Positions 1 through 7,043 of a stretch of DNA of 21,023 bases are shown here, piece by piece. Every line of letters starts with the position of its first letter. Positions within the stretch are counted from its first letter, which is position 1. Origin of the DNA: Dietzia timorensis (GTDB lineage Bacteria; Actinomycetota; Actinomycetes; Mycobacteriales; Mycobacteriaceae); assembly GCF_020742175.1 (NCBI RefSeq), contig NZ_DYXM01000007.1, positions 1-21,023 on the forward strand. Direction: 5' to 3'. The notes under the pieces are model-generated. The model did no database searches, was not told the DNA's origin, and saw nothing but the letters and a program-made list of their open reading frames with translations. A program made the position numbers and the translations under genes.

Positions 1-106
1 TCACATCACGGAAGCCGAGTACAAGGTCGTCGCCCGCGCCCTCCGCGCGGCATGCGAGCCCGATCCGAGAGTAAGCGGCATTCCCTCGACGAAGGGGACG
101 CTCTAA
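1..106 (+). CDS. hisB: Imidazoleglycerol-phosphate dehydratase, 3' end only
   Basis: This is the last 34 codons of an open frame entering from the left edge and ending at TAA 104-106. The residues read HITEAEYKVVARALRAA and finish with PSTKGTL, which is the characteristic C-terminus of HisB; the HITEA histidine belongs to the helix next to the metal-binding active site. HisB dehydrates imidazole-glycerol phosphate to imidazole-acetol phosphate in histidine synthesis in the cytosol. The assignment is supported by the his genes that follow on the same strand. The rest of the gene lies outside the window, so its start and integrity cannot be judged. Confidence 0.9.
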   Translation, partial: HITEAEYKVVARALRAACEPDPRVSGIPSTKGTL

Positions 107-139
107 CACCTTCGACACCGAAAGGGGCCAGAACCCACG

Positions 140-1375
140 TTGGCCAAACCGGACGTTTCCGATTCAGCGCCGCACCCCGCGGCCGAGGAGAAGCTCCTCT
201 CCACCCCGGGAATGATCCCGGCGTTCGTTCTCGTCCTCCTCGCCTTCGGTGGCTGGGCGCTACTACTTCCCGTCATTCCCCTGCACGTCGTCCGCAGCGG
301 CGGTGGCGACGTGCTCGCAGGTGCGGCGACCGGCGTGTTCATGGGGGTCACAGTGCTCACCCAGGTATTCACCCCCAAGTTCATGCGCCGCTTCGGCTAC
401 CGGCTTGTCCTCGGGGTAGGCGCGGTGTTGCTCTCCGGGCCCGCCGCGCTTTACCTCCTCGGCGCGAACGCACCGGTGATCCTCGGCGTCTCCGGCGTGC
501 GCGGCGCCGGCTTCGGTTTGCTCACCGTCGCCGGTTCGGCGCTGGTTGCCGAGCTCGCGCCGGCGTCGAAGCTCGGCCGGGCCACGTCTCTCATCGGTCT
601 CGCGGTCGGCATTGCCGAGGCAGGTTTCCTTCCCACCGGTCTCTACACCTACGAACACTTCGGCGTCATCGTCCCGGCTCTCACCGCGACGGCGCTCGCC
701 GTGGTCGGGATCGGCGCCGCGATGCGCGTGCCGACGATCTTCCCGGCGCCGCTCGGATCCGACCACGCGGCGGAGGTGCGCGGTCTCGCACTCGCCGGCC
801 GACTCGCCCCGGCGATGCTCATCATGATCTCCGTCGCCATGGCCTTTGGCGTTATTTCCACGTTCCTCCCACCAACGCTGGATGACGTCGCGGGAAGCGG
901 CGCCGGGGTCGCCGGGCTCGCCCTCGCCCTCGTCGGGGCCATGGTGGTCGCCGGTCGCACGGCCGCCGGAGCCCGGGCCGACAAGTTCGGCCCCGGCGAT
1001 TACATCCCCGTCGGCATGGCGGCCGCAGCGCTCGGCGTCGCCGGGATCGGCGCGCTCGCACTGGCGCACGCGCCGACCTGGATGTTCCTCATCGCCGCCG
1101 TCATCTTCGGTTTCGGTTTCGGCGCCATTCAGAACGAATCGCTCATGGGGGCGTTCCAGCGGCTGCCGAAATCGCAGCTGGGTACGGCGTCGGCGGGCTG
1201 GAACATCTCATTCGACTCGGGCACCGGCCTCGGAGCGATCGTGCTCGGCCTGTTCGCGTTCGCCGGATACCCGACGATGTTCTTCATCGCTGCGGGGATC
1301 TGCGTCGTCATCGGCACGGCGGTGACGCTCTACTGGCGCAGAGTCGCCGCGAACGCGCGGCGCACAGACGGTTAG
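140..1375 (+). CDS. Major facilitator superfamily (MFS) transporter, DHA1-like
   Basis: The 411-residue product is almost entirely hydrophobic, with roughly 12 predicted membrane segments in two halves of six joined by a loop near residues 195-215. An RGAGFG motif at 121-126 and an ELAPASKLGRA stretch near 139-148 resemble the helix 4-5 region of drug:H+ antiporter family members. The TTG start at 140 follows hisB by 33 nt; an AAAGGGG at 121-127 is a rather distant ribosome binding site, and an internal ATG at 212 is an alternative start. An MFS gene between hisB and hisH is, from memory, a feature of corynebacterial his operons. The substrate is unknown; export of a metabolite or drug is inferred from the family only. 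Confidence 0.8.
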   Translation: MAKPDVSDSAPHPAAEEKLLSTPGMIPAFVLVLLAFGGWALLLPVIPLHVVRSGGGDVLAGAATGVFMGVTVLTQVFTPKFMRRFGYRLVLGVGAVLLSGPAALYLLGANAPVILGVSGVRGAGFGLLTVAGSALVAELAPASKLGRATSLIGLAVGIAEAGFLPTGLYTYEHFGVIVPALTATALAVVGIGAAMRVPTIFPAPLGSDHAAEVRGLALAGRLAPAMLIMISVAMAFGVISTFLPPTLDDVAGSGAGVAGLALALVGAMVVAGRTAAGARADKFGPGDYIPVGMAAAALGVAGIGALALAHAPTWMFLIAAVIFGFGFGAIQNESLMGAFQRLPKSQLGTASAGWNISFDSGTGLGAIVLGLFAFAGYPTMFFIAAGICVVIGTAVTLYWRRVAANARRTDG

Positions 1376-1385
1376 GCTTGGCGAC
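1373..1385 (+). promoter_or_regulatory. Candidate -10 element for a leaderless hisH transcript
   Basis: TAGGCT (1373-1378) fits the actinobacterial TAnnnT -10 consensus and ends 7 nt before the hisH ATG at 1386. That places the transcription start on or next to the A of the ATG. No Shine-Dalgarno-like purine run is present before the ATG. The hexamer overlaps the TAG stop codon of the MFS gene. Confidence 0.4.
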
Positions 1386-2051
1386 ATGAAGAAAAACGTG
1401 GCGATCCTCGACTACGGCTCGGGCAACCTGCGCTCGGCGCAACGCGCGCTCGAGCGGGTGGGCACCGAGGTCACCGTGACCTCCGACCCCAAGGTCGCGA
1501 CGTCCGCCGACGGCCTCGTGGTTCCCGGGGTGGGCGCCTTCGCCGCCTGCATGAGGGGACTGACCGCCGTCAAAGGGCAGCGAATCATCGGTTCGCGCCT
1601 GGCCGGTTCGCGGCCGACGCTGGGGATCTGCGTGGGGATGCAGGTGATGTTCGACCGCGGCGTCGAGTTCGCCGACGGGGAGCACGCAGACGGCGCCGAT
1701 GTGGCATCGACCCCCGGGGCTGGAGAGTGGCCGGGCACGGTCGAACGGCTCGAGGCCGACGTTCTTCCCCACATGGGCTGGAACACCGTCGAGATTCCCG
1801 AGGGCTCGGAGATGTTCGCCGGCATGGATGCCGACACCCGCTTCTACTTCGTCCACTCCTACGGCGTTCGCACGTGGGAGCTGGAAGCGAGCGACCACCT
1901 GCGCCCGCCGAAGGTCGCGTGGACCACCCACGGCACGCCTTTCGTCTCCGCCGTGGAGAACGGGCCCGCCTGGGCGACGCAGTTCCACCCGGAAAAATCC
2001 GGTGACGCCGGCGCACACCTGCTCGAAAACTGGGTGGCCACCCTTGGCTGA
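1386..2051 (+). CDS. hisH: Imidazole glycerol phosphate synthase, glutamine amidotransferase subunit HisH
   Basis: HisH hydrolyses glutamine and passes ammonia to HisF, which makes imidazole-glycerol phosphate and AICAR from PRFAR. The 221-residue protein is a class I glutamine amidotransferase. It has the N-terminal DYGSGNLRS motif (9-17), the PGVGAF oxyanion strand (47-52), the nucleophile Cys82 in LGICVGMQ (79-86), PHMGWN (128-133) and the catalytic His201/Glu203 in QFHPEKSG. Its length is normal for the family. Its partner hisF lies downstream at 4082. The stop codon overlaps the start of the next small gene. It may be transcribed both from upstream and from its own leaderless promoter. 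Confidence 0.96.
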   Translation: MKKNVAILDYGSGNLRSAQRALERVGTEVTVTSDPKVATSADGLVVPGVGAFAACMRGLTAVKGQRIIGSRLAGSRPTLGICVGMQVMFDRGVEFADGEHADGADVASTPGAGEWPGTVERLEADVLPHMGWNTVEIPEGSEMFAGMDADTRFYFVHSYGVRTWELEASDHLRPPKVAWTTHGTPFVSAVENGPAWATQFHPEKSGDAGAHLLENWVATLG

Positions 2052-2298
2052 GAACAACCGCAAACGCGTACCGATCAGCTTCGCGGCGCTCGCCCTCGTC
2101 GTCGTCAGCGCGGCGATTGCCGTGCTGCTTCTCACCGTCGTCGGCGTGGCTCTTGTGCCCGTGGCCGCCAAGCCGTGGGTGCTCATCGTCGGCCTCGTCG
2201 CGACGGTCGGAGCGATGGCATTGTCGTCGAGGTACATGACCAACAAGGCCATCGAGCGCGAATTCGGCCCTGCGGAGAGCGATGTCGAACGCGAATAA
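2044..2298 (+). CDS. Small two-helix membrane protein of the his operon
   Basis: An 84-residue frame starts at TTG 2044 inside the last codons of hisH, overlapping its TGA stop by 8 nt, and ends at TAA 2296-2298. A basic N-terminus (ENNRKR) is followed by two hydrophobic segments at about residues 10-34 and 38-56 and a charged tail ending in ESDVERE. This suggests a small inner-membrane protein with both ends in the cytosol. Placement between hisH and priA on the same strand suggests co-expression through translational coupling. I recall small unnamed membrane proteins here in related actinobacteria but recognise no domain. The function is unknown, and the non-ATG start is inferred from the overlap and codon bias. 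Confidence 0.62.
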   Translation: MAENNRKRVPISFAALALVVVSAAIAVLLLTVVGVALVPVAAKPWVLIVGLVATVGAMALSSRYMTNKAIEREFGPAESDVERE

Positions 2299-2333
2299 CC
2301 GGAGGCGATTCGGCCAGGGCATGCAGGCACACA

Positions 2334-2345
2334 TAACCTATAGGT
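2334..2345 (+). promoter_or_regulatory. Candidate -10 element for a leaderless priA transcript
   Basis: TAACCT (2334-2339) matches TAnnnT and ends 6 nt before the priA GTG at 2346, so initiation would fall on the G of the start codon. The 47-nt gap after the upstream gene has no purine-rich ribosome binding site close to the GTG. The GGAGG at 2301-2305 is about 40 nt away. Confidence 0.42.
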
Positions 2346-3083
2346 GTGACTCTAGAGCTATTGCCCGCCGTTGATGTCGCCGATGGACAGGCCGTGCGCC
2401 TCGTCCAGGGCGAAGCCGGAAGCGAAACCACGTACGGAAATCCCCTAGACGCCGCCATGCAATGGCAGAGTGACGGCGCCGAATGGGTCCATCTCGTCGA
2501 CCTCGACGCGGCGTTCGGTCGCGGTTCCAACCGCGAACTCCTCGCGGACGTCGTCGGCAAACTCGACGTCAAGGTCGAGATGTCCGGCGGCATTCGCGAC
2601 GACGACTCCCTCGAAGCGGCCCTCGCGACCGGTTGTACCCGCGTCAACCTCGGCACCGCCGCGCTGGAAAATCCGCAGTGGTGCGCCTCGGCCATCGCCA
2701 GGCACGGCGACAAAATCGCAGTGGGCCTCGATGTGCGCGTCATAGACGGCGAGCCGCGGTTGCGCGGCCGCGGCTGGGTCAGCGACGGCGGCAACCTCTG
2801 GGAAGTGCTCGAGCGGCTCAACGCCGATGGCTGCGCCCGTTACGTTGTCACCGACGTGTCCAAGGACGGCATGCTGAACGGCCCGAACCTCGACATGCTC
2901 GCGCAGGTGTGCGCGGCGACGGACGCGCCGATCGTCGCCTCCGGTGGAGTATCCTCGGTGGCCGACCTCGAAGCGATCGCCTCGCTCGTGCCCAACGGCG
3001 TCGAGGGGGCCATCGTCGGTAAGGCGCTGTACGCGGGCCGGTTCACCCTGCCGGAGGCGCTGTCCGCCGTCAGCGGAAAATAG
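2346..3083 (+). CDS. priA: PriA: bifunctional HisA/TrpF phosphoribosyl isomerase
   Basis: This (beta/alpha)8 barrel isomerase of 245 residues catalyses the fourth step from the end of imidazole assembly (ProFAR to PRFAR). In many actinobacteria it also performs the TrpF step, PRA to CdRP. Seen here: LLPAVDV with catalytic Asp10, Arg18 in AVRLVQG, MSGGIRDDDS (79-88), LRGRGW with Arg142 and Trp144, VTDVSKDG with catalytic Asp174, and the phosphate-binding ASGGVSS and GAIVGKALY. Arg142 and Trp144 correspond to Arg143 and Trp145, which in Mycobacterium tuberculosis PriA (established knowledge) switch position for the two substrates. No trpF occurs in the trp block. A dual role is therefore well supported but inferred. 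It starts with GTG, probably leaderless. Confidence 0.95.
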   Translation: MTLELLPAVDVADGQAVRLVQGEAGSETTYGNPLDAAMQWQSDGAEWVHLVDLDAAFGRGSNRELLADVVGKLDVKVEMSGGIRDDDSLEAALATGCTRVNLGTAALENPQWCASAIARHGDKIAVGLDVRVIDGEPRLRGRGWVSDGGNLWEVLERLNADGCARYVVTDVSKDGMLNGPNLDMLAQVCAATDAPIVASGGVSSVADLEAIASLVPNGVEGAIVGKALYAGRFTLPEALSAVSGK

Positions 3084-3170
3084 TCCGGGGCAAGCGGCAG
3101 GGCGGGCCGCCCTCCGACTCGGAGCAGGGGAGAGGCCCGGCCCGGACGAGGACGCACATTAGAGGAACCC

Positions 3171-4085
3171 ATGATGAGTGACTACCAGATGCCGACGGAC
3201 CTACCCGTCGACCCCGAAGAGGCGTTGGCCGTGGCCGCCGCCGCGCTCGACGCGTCGTGGGAGCCCTTCATCAACGGCGTCGGAGCGCAGGCCGCGCGGT
3301 TCAAGGAATCGCGCAACGATTTCGCCACCGAGGTCGATCTGTCGCTGGAGCGCTCGATCACCGACGCCCTGCAACAGGGCACCGGGGTCGAGGTGCACGG
3401 AGAAGAATACGGCGGTCCGCCCGTCGACTCCGGCACAGTGTGGGTTCTCGACCCGGTTGACGGTACCGCGAACTACTCGCTCGGCATTCCCGATGTTGCG
3501 ATCCTCGCCGCCCTCATCCACGAGGGGCAGCCTGTCATCGGGCTGACCTGGCTGCCGCTGCTCGGCATGCGATTTACCTCACTCGCCGGCGGGCCGCTCC
3601 ATTTCAACGGCCAGCCGTTGGAGCCGATGGTCGACTCCTCGATCCGTGATGTCGCCGTCGGGGTGGGGTCGATGAACACGGGCAACCGCGGAACCTACAC
3701 CCCGGAGTTCCGGCGCGAGGTCGTCGAGATCCTCGGCATTCGCGCGGCGAGGACCCGCAAGTTCGGCTCGACCGGCGTGGACCTGTCCTATGTGGCCTCA
3801 TCGAGACTTTCAGCGGCAGTGACTTTCGGACACTACGCGTGGGACAACGCCGCAGGGGCCTGCCACGTTCGCTCCGCCGGTGGGATCGTCACCGACGTGG
3901 CCGGCACCGAATGGGACATCAATTCCACGTCCCTGATCGCGGCGAGCCCGAGAGCGCACGACGAGGTGCGCACCCTCATCCGCGAACTCGGTGAGCCGAC
4001 AGACATCACCGGGCCCGGGCGGGACCGGGAGAACTCGCCCCGCGAAGCGGAGCGGACACCCTCTGAAGGGGAGAATCAAAAATGA
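3171..4085 (+). CDS. impA: Inositol-monophosphatase-family phosphatase ImpA/HisN (probable histidinol-phosphatase)
   Basis: The 304-residue protein has the Mg-dependent IMPase motifs: GEE at 77-79, WVLDPVDGTANY with metal ligands Asp94 and Asp97, and WDNAAG with Asp225 near the C-terminal AGG. The family hydrolyses small sugar and polyol phosphates. In actinobacteria a his-linked member is the histidinol-phosphate phosphatase that completes the pathway, and its position between priA and hisF supports that role. Which paralog performs it in this organism cannot be told from sequence alone. The last 25 or so residues are a charged low-complexity tail. Two ATGs adjoin (3171 and 3174); GAGGA at 3162-3166 is better spaced for the second. 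Its TGA overlaps the hisF ATG as ATGA. Confidence 0.9.
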   Translation: MMSDYQMPTDLPVDPEEALAVAAAALDASWEPFINGVGAQAARFKESRNDFATEVDLSLERSITDALQQGTGVEVHGEEYGGPPVDSGTVWVLDPVDGTANYSLGIPDVAILAALIHEGQPVIGLTWLPLLGMRFTSLAGGPLHFNGQPLEPMVDSSIRDVAVGVGSMNTGNRGTYTPEFRREVVEILGIRAARTRKFGSTGVDLSYVASSRLSAAVTFGHYAWDNAAGACHVRSAGGIVTDVAGTEWDINSTSLIAASPRAHDEVRTLIRELGEPTDITGPGRDRENSPREAERTPSEGENQK

Positions 4086-4855
4086 GTGTTGCCTCGCGGG
4101 TGATCCCGTGCCTCGACGTCGATGCCGGCCGAGTCGTCAAAGGCGTCAATTTCCATAATCTCCGGGATGCCGGCGACCCCGTCGAACTCGCCGCGAGCTA
4201 CGACGCCCAGGGCGCCGACGAGCTCACCTTCCTCGACGTGACCGCCTCCTCGTCCGGACGGGCGACGATGATCGACGTCGTCCGACGCACCGCCGACCAG
4301 ATCTTCATCCCGCTTACCGTCGGCGGCGGCGTACGCAGCGAGGACGACGTCAACGAACTCCTGCGCGCGGGCGCGGACAAGGTGAGCGTCAACACCGCCG
4401 CGATCGCGCGCCCCGAGCTTCTGCGCGAACTCTCGCGCCGCTTCGGCGCGCAGTGCATCGTGCTCTCCGTCGACGCACGCACCGTCCCCGATGACGGCGA
4501 GCAGACCGCGTCCGGCTGGGAGGTCACGACCCACGGAGGGCGACGCGGAACAGGCATCGACGCGGTCGAATGGGCCAGGCGGGGAGAAGAGCTCGGCGTG
4601 GGTGAGATCCTGCTCAACTCGATGGACGCAGACGGCACCAAGGCGGGCTTCGACATCGCGATGCTTCGCGCCGTGCGCGAGGCGGTGACGATCCCGGTGA
4701 TCGCCTCCGGTGGCGCCGGCAAGGTCGCGGACTTCCCGGAGGCGATCGCCGCGGGCGCCGATGCGGTGCTCGCCGCATCCGTGTTCCATTTCGGCGAACT
4801 CACGATCTCCGACGTCAAAAACGGGATGAAGGAACAGGGGTGCATCGTCCGATGA
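4082..4855 (+). CDS. hisF: Imidazole glycerol phosphate synthase, cyclase subunit HisF
   Basis: HisF condenses ammonia from HisH with PRFAR to give imidazole-glycerol phosphate and AICAR. The 257-residue barrel shows RVIPCLDVDAGRVVKG with catalytic Asp12, VTASSSGR (53-60), the phosphate-binding PLTVGGGVRS (77-86), SVDART with catalytic Asp131, and the second phosphate site VIASGGAGK. Its length matches the family. The ATG lies in an ATGA overlap with impA and has AAGGGGAG (4066-4073) 8 nt upstream. Together with hisH it forms the heterodimeric synthase. The two subunits are separated by three genes, as is usual in this lineage. Confidence 0.97.
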   Translation: MSVASRVIPCLDVDAGRVVKGVNFHNLRDAGDPVELAASYDAQGADELTFLDVTASSSGRATMIDVVRRTADQIFIPLTVGGGVRSEDDVNELLRAGADKVSVNTAAIARPELLRELSRRFGAQCIVLSVDARTVPDDGEQTASGWEVTTHGGRRGTGIDAVEWARRGEELGVGEILLNSMDADGTKAGFDIAMLRAVREAVTIPVIASGGAGKVADFPEAIAAGADAVLAASVFHFGELTISDVKNGMKEQGCIVR

Positions 4856-5247
4856 GCGAATCCGACAACGCCTACCTGAGCTCCGCCGGGGACGCACCGG
4901 CGCTGTCGCCCGAACTTTCCGCGCGGCTCAAGCGCTCGCCGGACGGGCTCGTCGCGGCGATCGCGCAGGACGCCGAGACCGGGCGGGTGTTGATGATGGC
5001 GTGGATGGACGACACCGCACTTGCCCGCACGATCGCGACACGGAAAGGCACCTACTTCTCACGCTCGCGCGGCGAGTACTGGGTCAAAGGCGAAACCTCC
5101 GGGCACACCCAGCACGTGCGATCGGTCGAGCTGGACTGCGACGCGGACACCATCCTGCTTCGCGTCGACCAGACGGGCGCGGCCTGCCACAACGGCACCT
5201 TCAGCTGCTTCGACACCGAGACGTTGCTCACCGACGAGGAGCGATAA
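4852..5247 (+). CDS. hisI: Phosphoribosyl-AMP cyclohydrolase HisI
   Basis: HisI hydrolytically opens the adenine ring of phosphoribosyl-AMP, the third histidine step. With the ATG at 4852 the product is 131 residues. It has WVKGETSGHTQ (77-87), the DCDAD metal site (Asp95, Cys96, Asp97, Asp99) and the paired cysteines Cys112 and Cys119 that bind Zn in this family. It is a stand-alone cyclohydrolase; no HisE domain is fused. The ATG forms an ATGA overlap with hisF. An in-frame GTG at 4840 has AAGGA (4829-4833) at ideal spacing and would add four residues, so the exact start is uncertain. Confidence 0.94.
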   Translation: MSESDNAYLSSAGDAPALSPELSARLKRSPDGLVAAIAQDAETGRVLMMAWMDDTALARTIATRKGTYFSRSRGEYWVKGETSGHTQHVRSVELDCDADTILLRVDQTGAACHNGTFSCFDTETLLTDEER

Positions 5248-5249
5248 CG

Positions 5250-5426
5250 ATGCCGTTCATCGAGATCAAACAATTCGCGGGCGATAGCGTGGAGAAGAAG
5301 CAGGAAATTCTTGCCGCCGTCACCAAGGCCTACAGCGAGGCGGCGGGCAAGGACCCGGCCAAGGTCCACGCGGTCCTCACCGAGGTTCCGCCCGCACAGT
5401 GGGCGGTCGGCGGACAGACCTTCTAG
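5250..5426 (+). CDS. 4-oxalocrotonate tautomerase-like protein with altered active site
   Basis: A 58-residue protein begins Met-Pro-Phe-Ile-Glu-Ile, so removal of Met would expose the N-terminal Pro that serves as general base in the tautomerase superfamily. A gap-free alignment by eye to the classic 62-residue 4-OT keeps Gly10, Val23, Ala26, Val38, Thr43-Glu44 and Gly53-Gly54. The catalytic Arg11 and Arg39 are replaced by Asp and His, and Phe50 by Trp. GAGGAG (5236-5241) lies 8 nt before the ATG, and the gene begins 2 nt after the hisI stop, so it is probably cotranscribed with the his genes. The substrate is unknown. The missing arginines argue against 2-hydroxymuconate as the natural substrate. 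Confidence 0.82.
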   Translation: MPFIEIKQFAGDSVEKKQEILAAVTKAYSEAAGKDPAKVHAVLTEVPPAQWAVGGQTF

Positions 5427-5477
5427 ATTCCTACGCCACGGCGTGAGGACCCACACACGCACTCGACAAGGAGCACC
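5424..5477 (+). promoter_or_regulatory. Short trpE leader with weak promoter-like element and no attenuator
   Basis: TAGATT (5424-5429) fits the TAnnnT -10 pattern and overlaps the tautomerase stop codon; no convincing -35 is seen. The 51 nt before trpE contain a small ACGCC/GGCGT inverted repeat (5433-5444) and the ribosome binding site. There are no TGG codons, so no tryptophan-rich leader peptide of the classic trp attenuator type lies here. Confidence 0.25.
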
Positions 5478-7043
5478 ATGTCGCTTCCCCACGGAGAGCA
5501 CGTCACCGGCCGCGGAACCTTCCGCGAACTGGCGACGAGGCACAGGGTCGTGCCGGTCGTGCGGTCGCTGCTCGCCGACGCGGAAACCCCGCTGTCGGTG
5601 TATGACAAGCTGGCCGGAGACCGCCCGGGCACGTTTCTGCTCGAATCCGCAGAGAACGGGCGGAGCTGGTCGCGGTGGTCCTTCGTCGGGTGTGGCTGCC
5701 GCGCCGCACTCACCGTCGACGCCGACGGGCGCGCGAACTGGCTTGGGCAGGTGCCCGAGGGCGCACCTACGCACAACGATCCGCTGCAGGCGCTCGCCGA
5801 GACACTCGAACTGCTCTCGACCGAACCAATCGAAGGGCTTCCGCCGTTGAGCAGTGGCCTCGTCGGCTATATGTCCTACGAGGTGGTCAGGCGCATCGAG
5901 CGGCTCGGCAACCACACCGTCGACGACCTGAAGCTGCCGGAAGTGATGCAGATGCTCGCCTCCGAGGTCGCCGCGCTCGACCATCACACCGGCCGCATCT
6001 ATCTCATCGCCAACGCCGTGAACTGGAACGGCACCGACGAGCACGTCGACGAGGCCTACGACGATGCCGTGCAGCGCGTCAATGCGCTCGCCCGGAAGCT
6101 CGCCGAACCCACGCCGTCGTCGGTTTCGGAGTTCGACTTCGTCGAACCGAAAATCCGGCGCCAACAGAGCAAGCAGCAGTACATGGACACCGTGTCGCGC
6201 GTGGTCGAGGAGATCAAGGCCGGCGAGGCATTCCAGGTGGTGCCGAGCCAACGCTTCGAGGTCGACACGCGCGCGAGCGCACGCGACATCTATCGGGTGC
6301 TGCGAAATATCAACCCGAGCCCATATATGTACTTGATGAACTTCCCCGACGGGGAAGGGGAGGACGGGTTCGGGTCGACCGCCTTCTCCGTGGTCGGCTC
6401 GAGTCCCGAGGCGCTGGTCAAAGTGCAGTCGGGGCGCGCGGAGATGCACCCGATCGCCGGGTCTCGCCCTCGCGGCGCCGACGAGGCCGAGGATGTGCGG
6501 CTCGAATCGGAGCTTTCCGCCGACGAGAAGGAGAACGCCGAACACCTCATGCTCGTCGACCTCGCTCGCAACGATCTCGGCCGGGTGAGCCGGCCCGGTT
6601 CGGTCTCGGTGCCGACGCTGCTGCACATCGAGCGCTACAGCCACATCATGCATATCGTCTCGACGGTGACGAGCGAGCTCGCCGAGGGAAAGACCGCGCT
6701 CGACGCGGTGCTCTCGACGTTTCCCGCGGGCACCCTGTCCGGCTCTCCGAAACCGCGCGCGATGGAGATCATCGAAGAGCACGAGGTCAGCAGGCGAGGG
6801 GTCTACGGCGGCACCGTCGGATACTTCGACTTCGCAGGCAACAGCGACCTGGCCATCGCAATCCGCACCGCGTTGCTCAAGGACGGCACCGCCTACGTGC
6901 AGGCCGGTGCCGGGGTGGTCGCGGACTCGGACCCCGAAACCGAGGAGATGGAGACACAGAACAAAGCCAAGGCCGTGCTCCGCGCGGTCGCGGCCGCCGA
7001 CACGATGCGCCGCGTCGGGGACGCGCAGATCGAGGACCGCTAG
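5478..7043 (+). CDS. trpE: Anthranilate synthase component I
   Basis: TrpE converts chorismate and ammonia to anthranilate, the committed step of tryptophan synthesis. It is normally paired with a glutaminase (TrpG) encoded elsewhere, since none is in the window. The 521-residue protein carries the LLES motif (54-57) and NPSPYMY, both of the tryptophan-binding feedback pocket. The chorismate-domain motifs are GSSPE, PIAGSRPRG, ENAEHLMLVDLARND, GTLSGSPKPRAMEII and YGGTVGYFDF. AAGGAG (5468-5473) precedes the ATG by 4 nt. The gene is followed directly (0 nt) by the trp-associated membrane protein. Allosteric inhibition by tryptophan is expected from the intact motifs. Confidence 0.97.
   Translation: MSLPHGEHVTGRGTFRELATRHRVVPVVRSLLADAETPLSVYDKLAGDRPGTFLLESAENGRSWSRWSFVGCGCRAALTVDADGRANWLGQVPEGAPTHNDPLQALAETLELLSTEPIEGLPPLSSGLVGYMSYEVVRRIERLGNHTVDDLKLPEVMQMLASEVAALDHHTGRIYLIANAVNWNGTDEHVDEAYDDAVQRVNALARKLAEPTPSSVSEFDFVEPKIRRQQSKQQYMDTVSRVVEEIKAGEAFQVVPSQRFEVDTRASARDIYRVLRNINPSPYMYLMNFPDGEGEDGFGSTAFSVVGSSPEALVKVQSGRAEMHPIAGSRPRGADEAEDVRLESELSADEKENAEHLMLVDLARNDLGRVSRPGSVSVPTLLHIERYSHIMHIVSTVTSELAEGKTALDAVLSTFPAGTLSGSPKPRAMEIIEEHEVSRRGVYGGTVGYFDFAGNSDLAIAIRTALLKDGTAYVQAGAGVVADSDPETEEMETQNKAKAVLRAVAAADTMRRVGDAQIEDR

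Noticed and set aside
3100..3112. GGGCG/CGCCC hairpin between priA and impA as a terminator
   Set aside because: The stem is only 5 bp, has no T-tract, and sits within a same-strand operon.
5052..6782. A 576-codon open frame on the minus strand opposite hisI, the tautomerase and trpE
   Set aside because: It lies antisense to clearly conserved genes, has composition typical of a G/C-rich shadow frame, no recognisable domain and no ribosome binding site.
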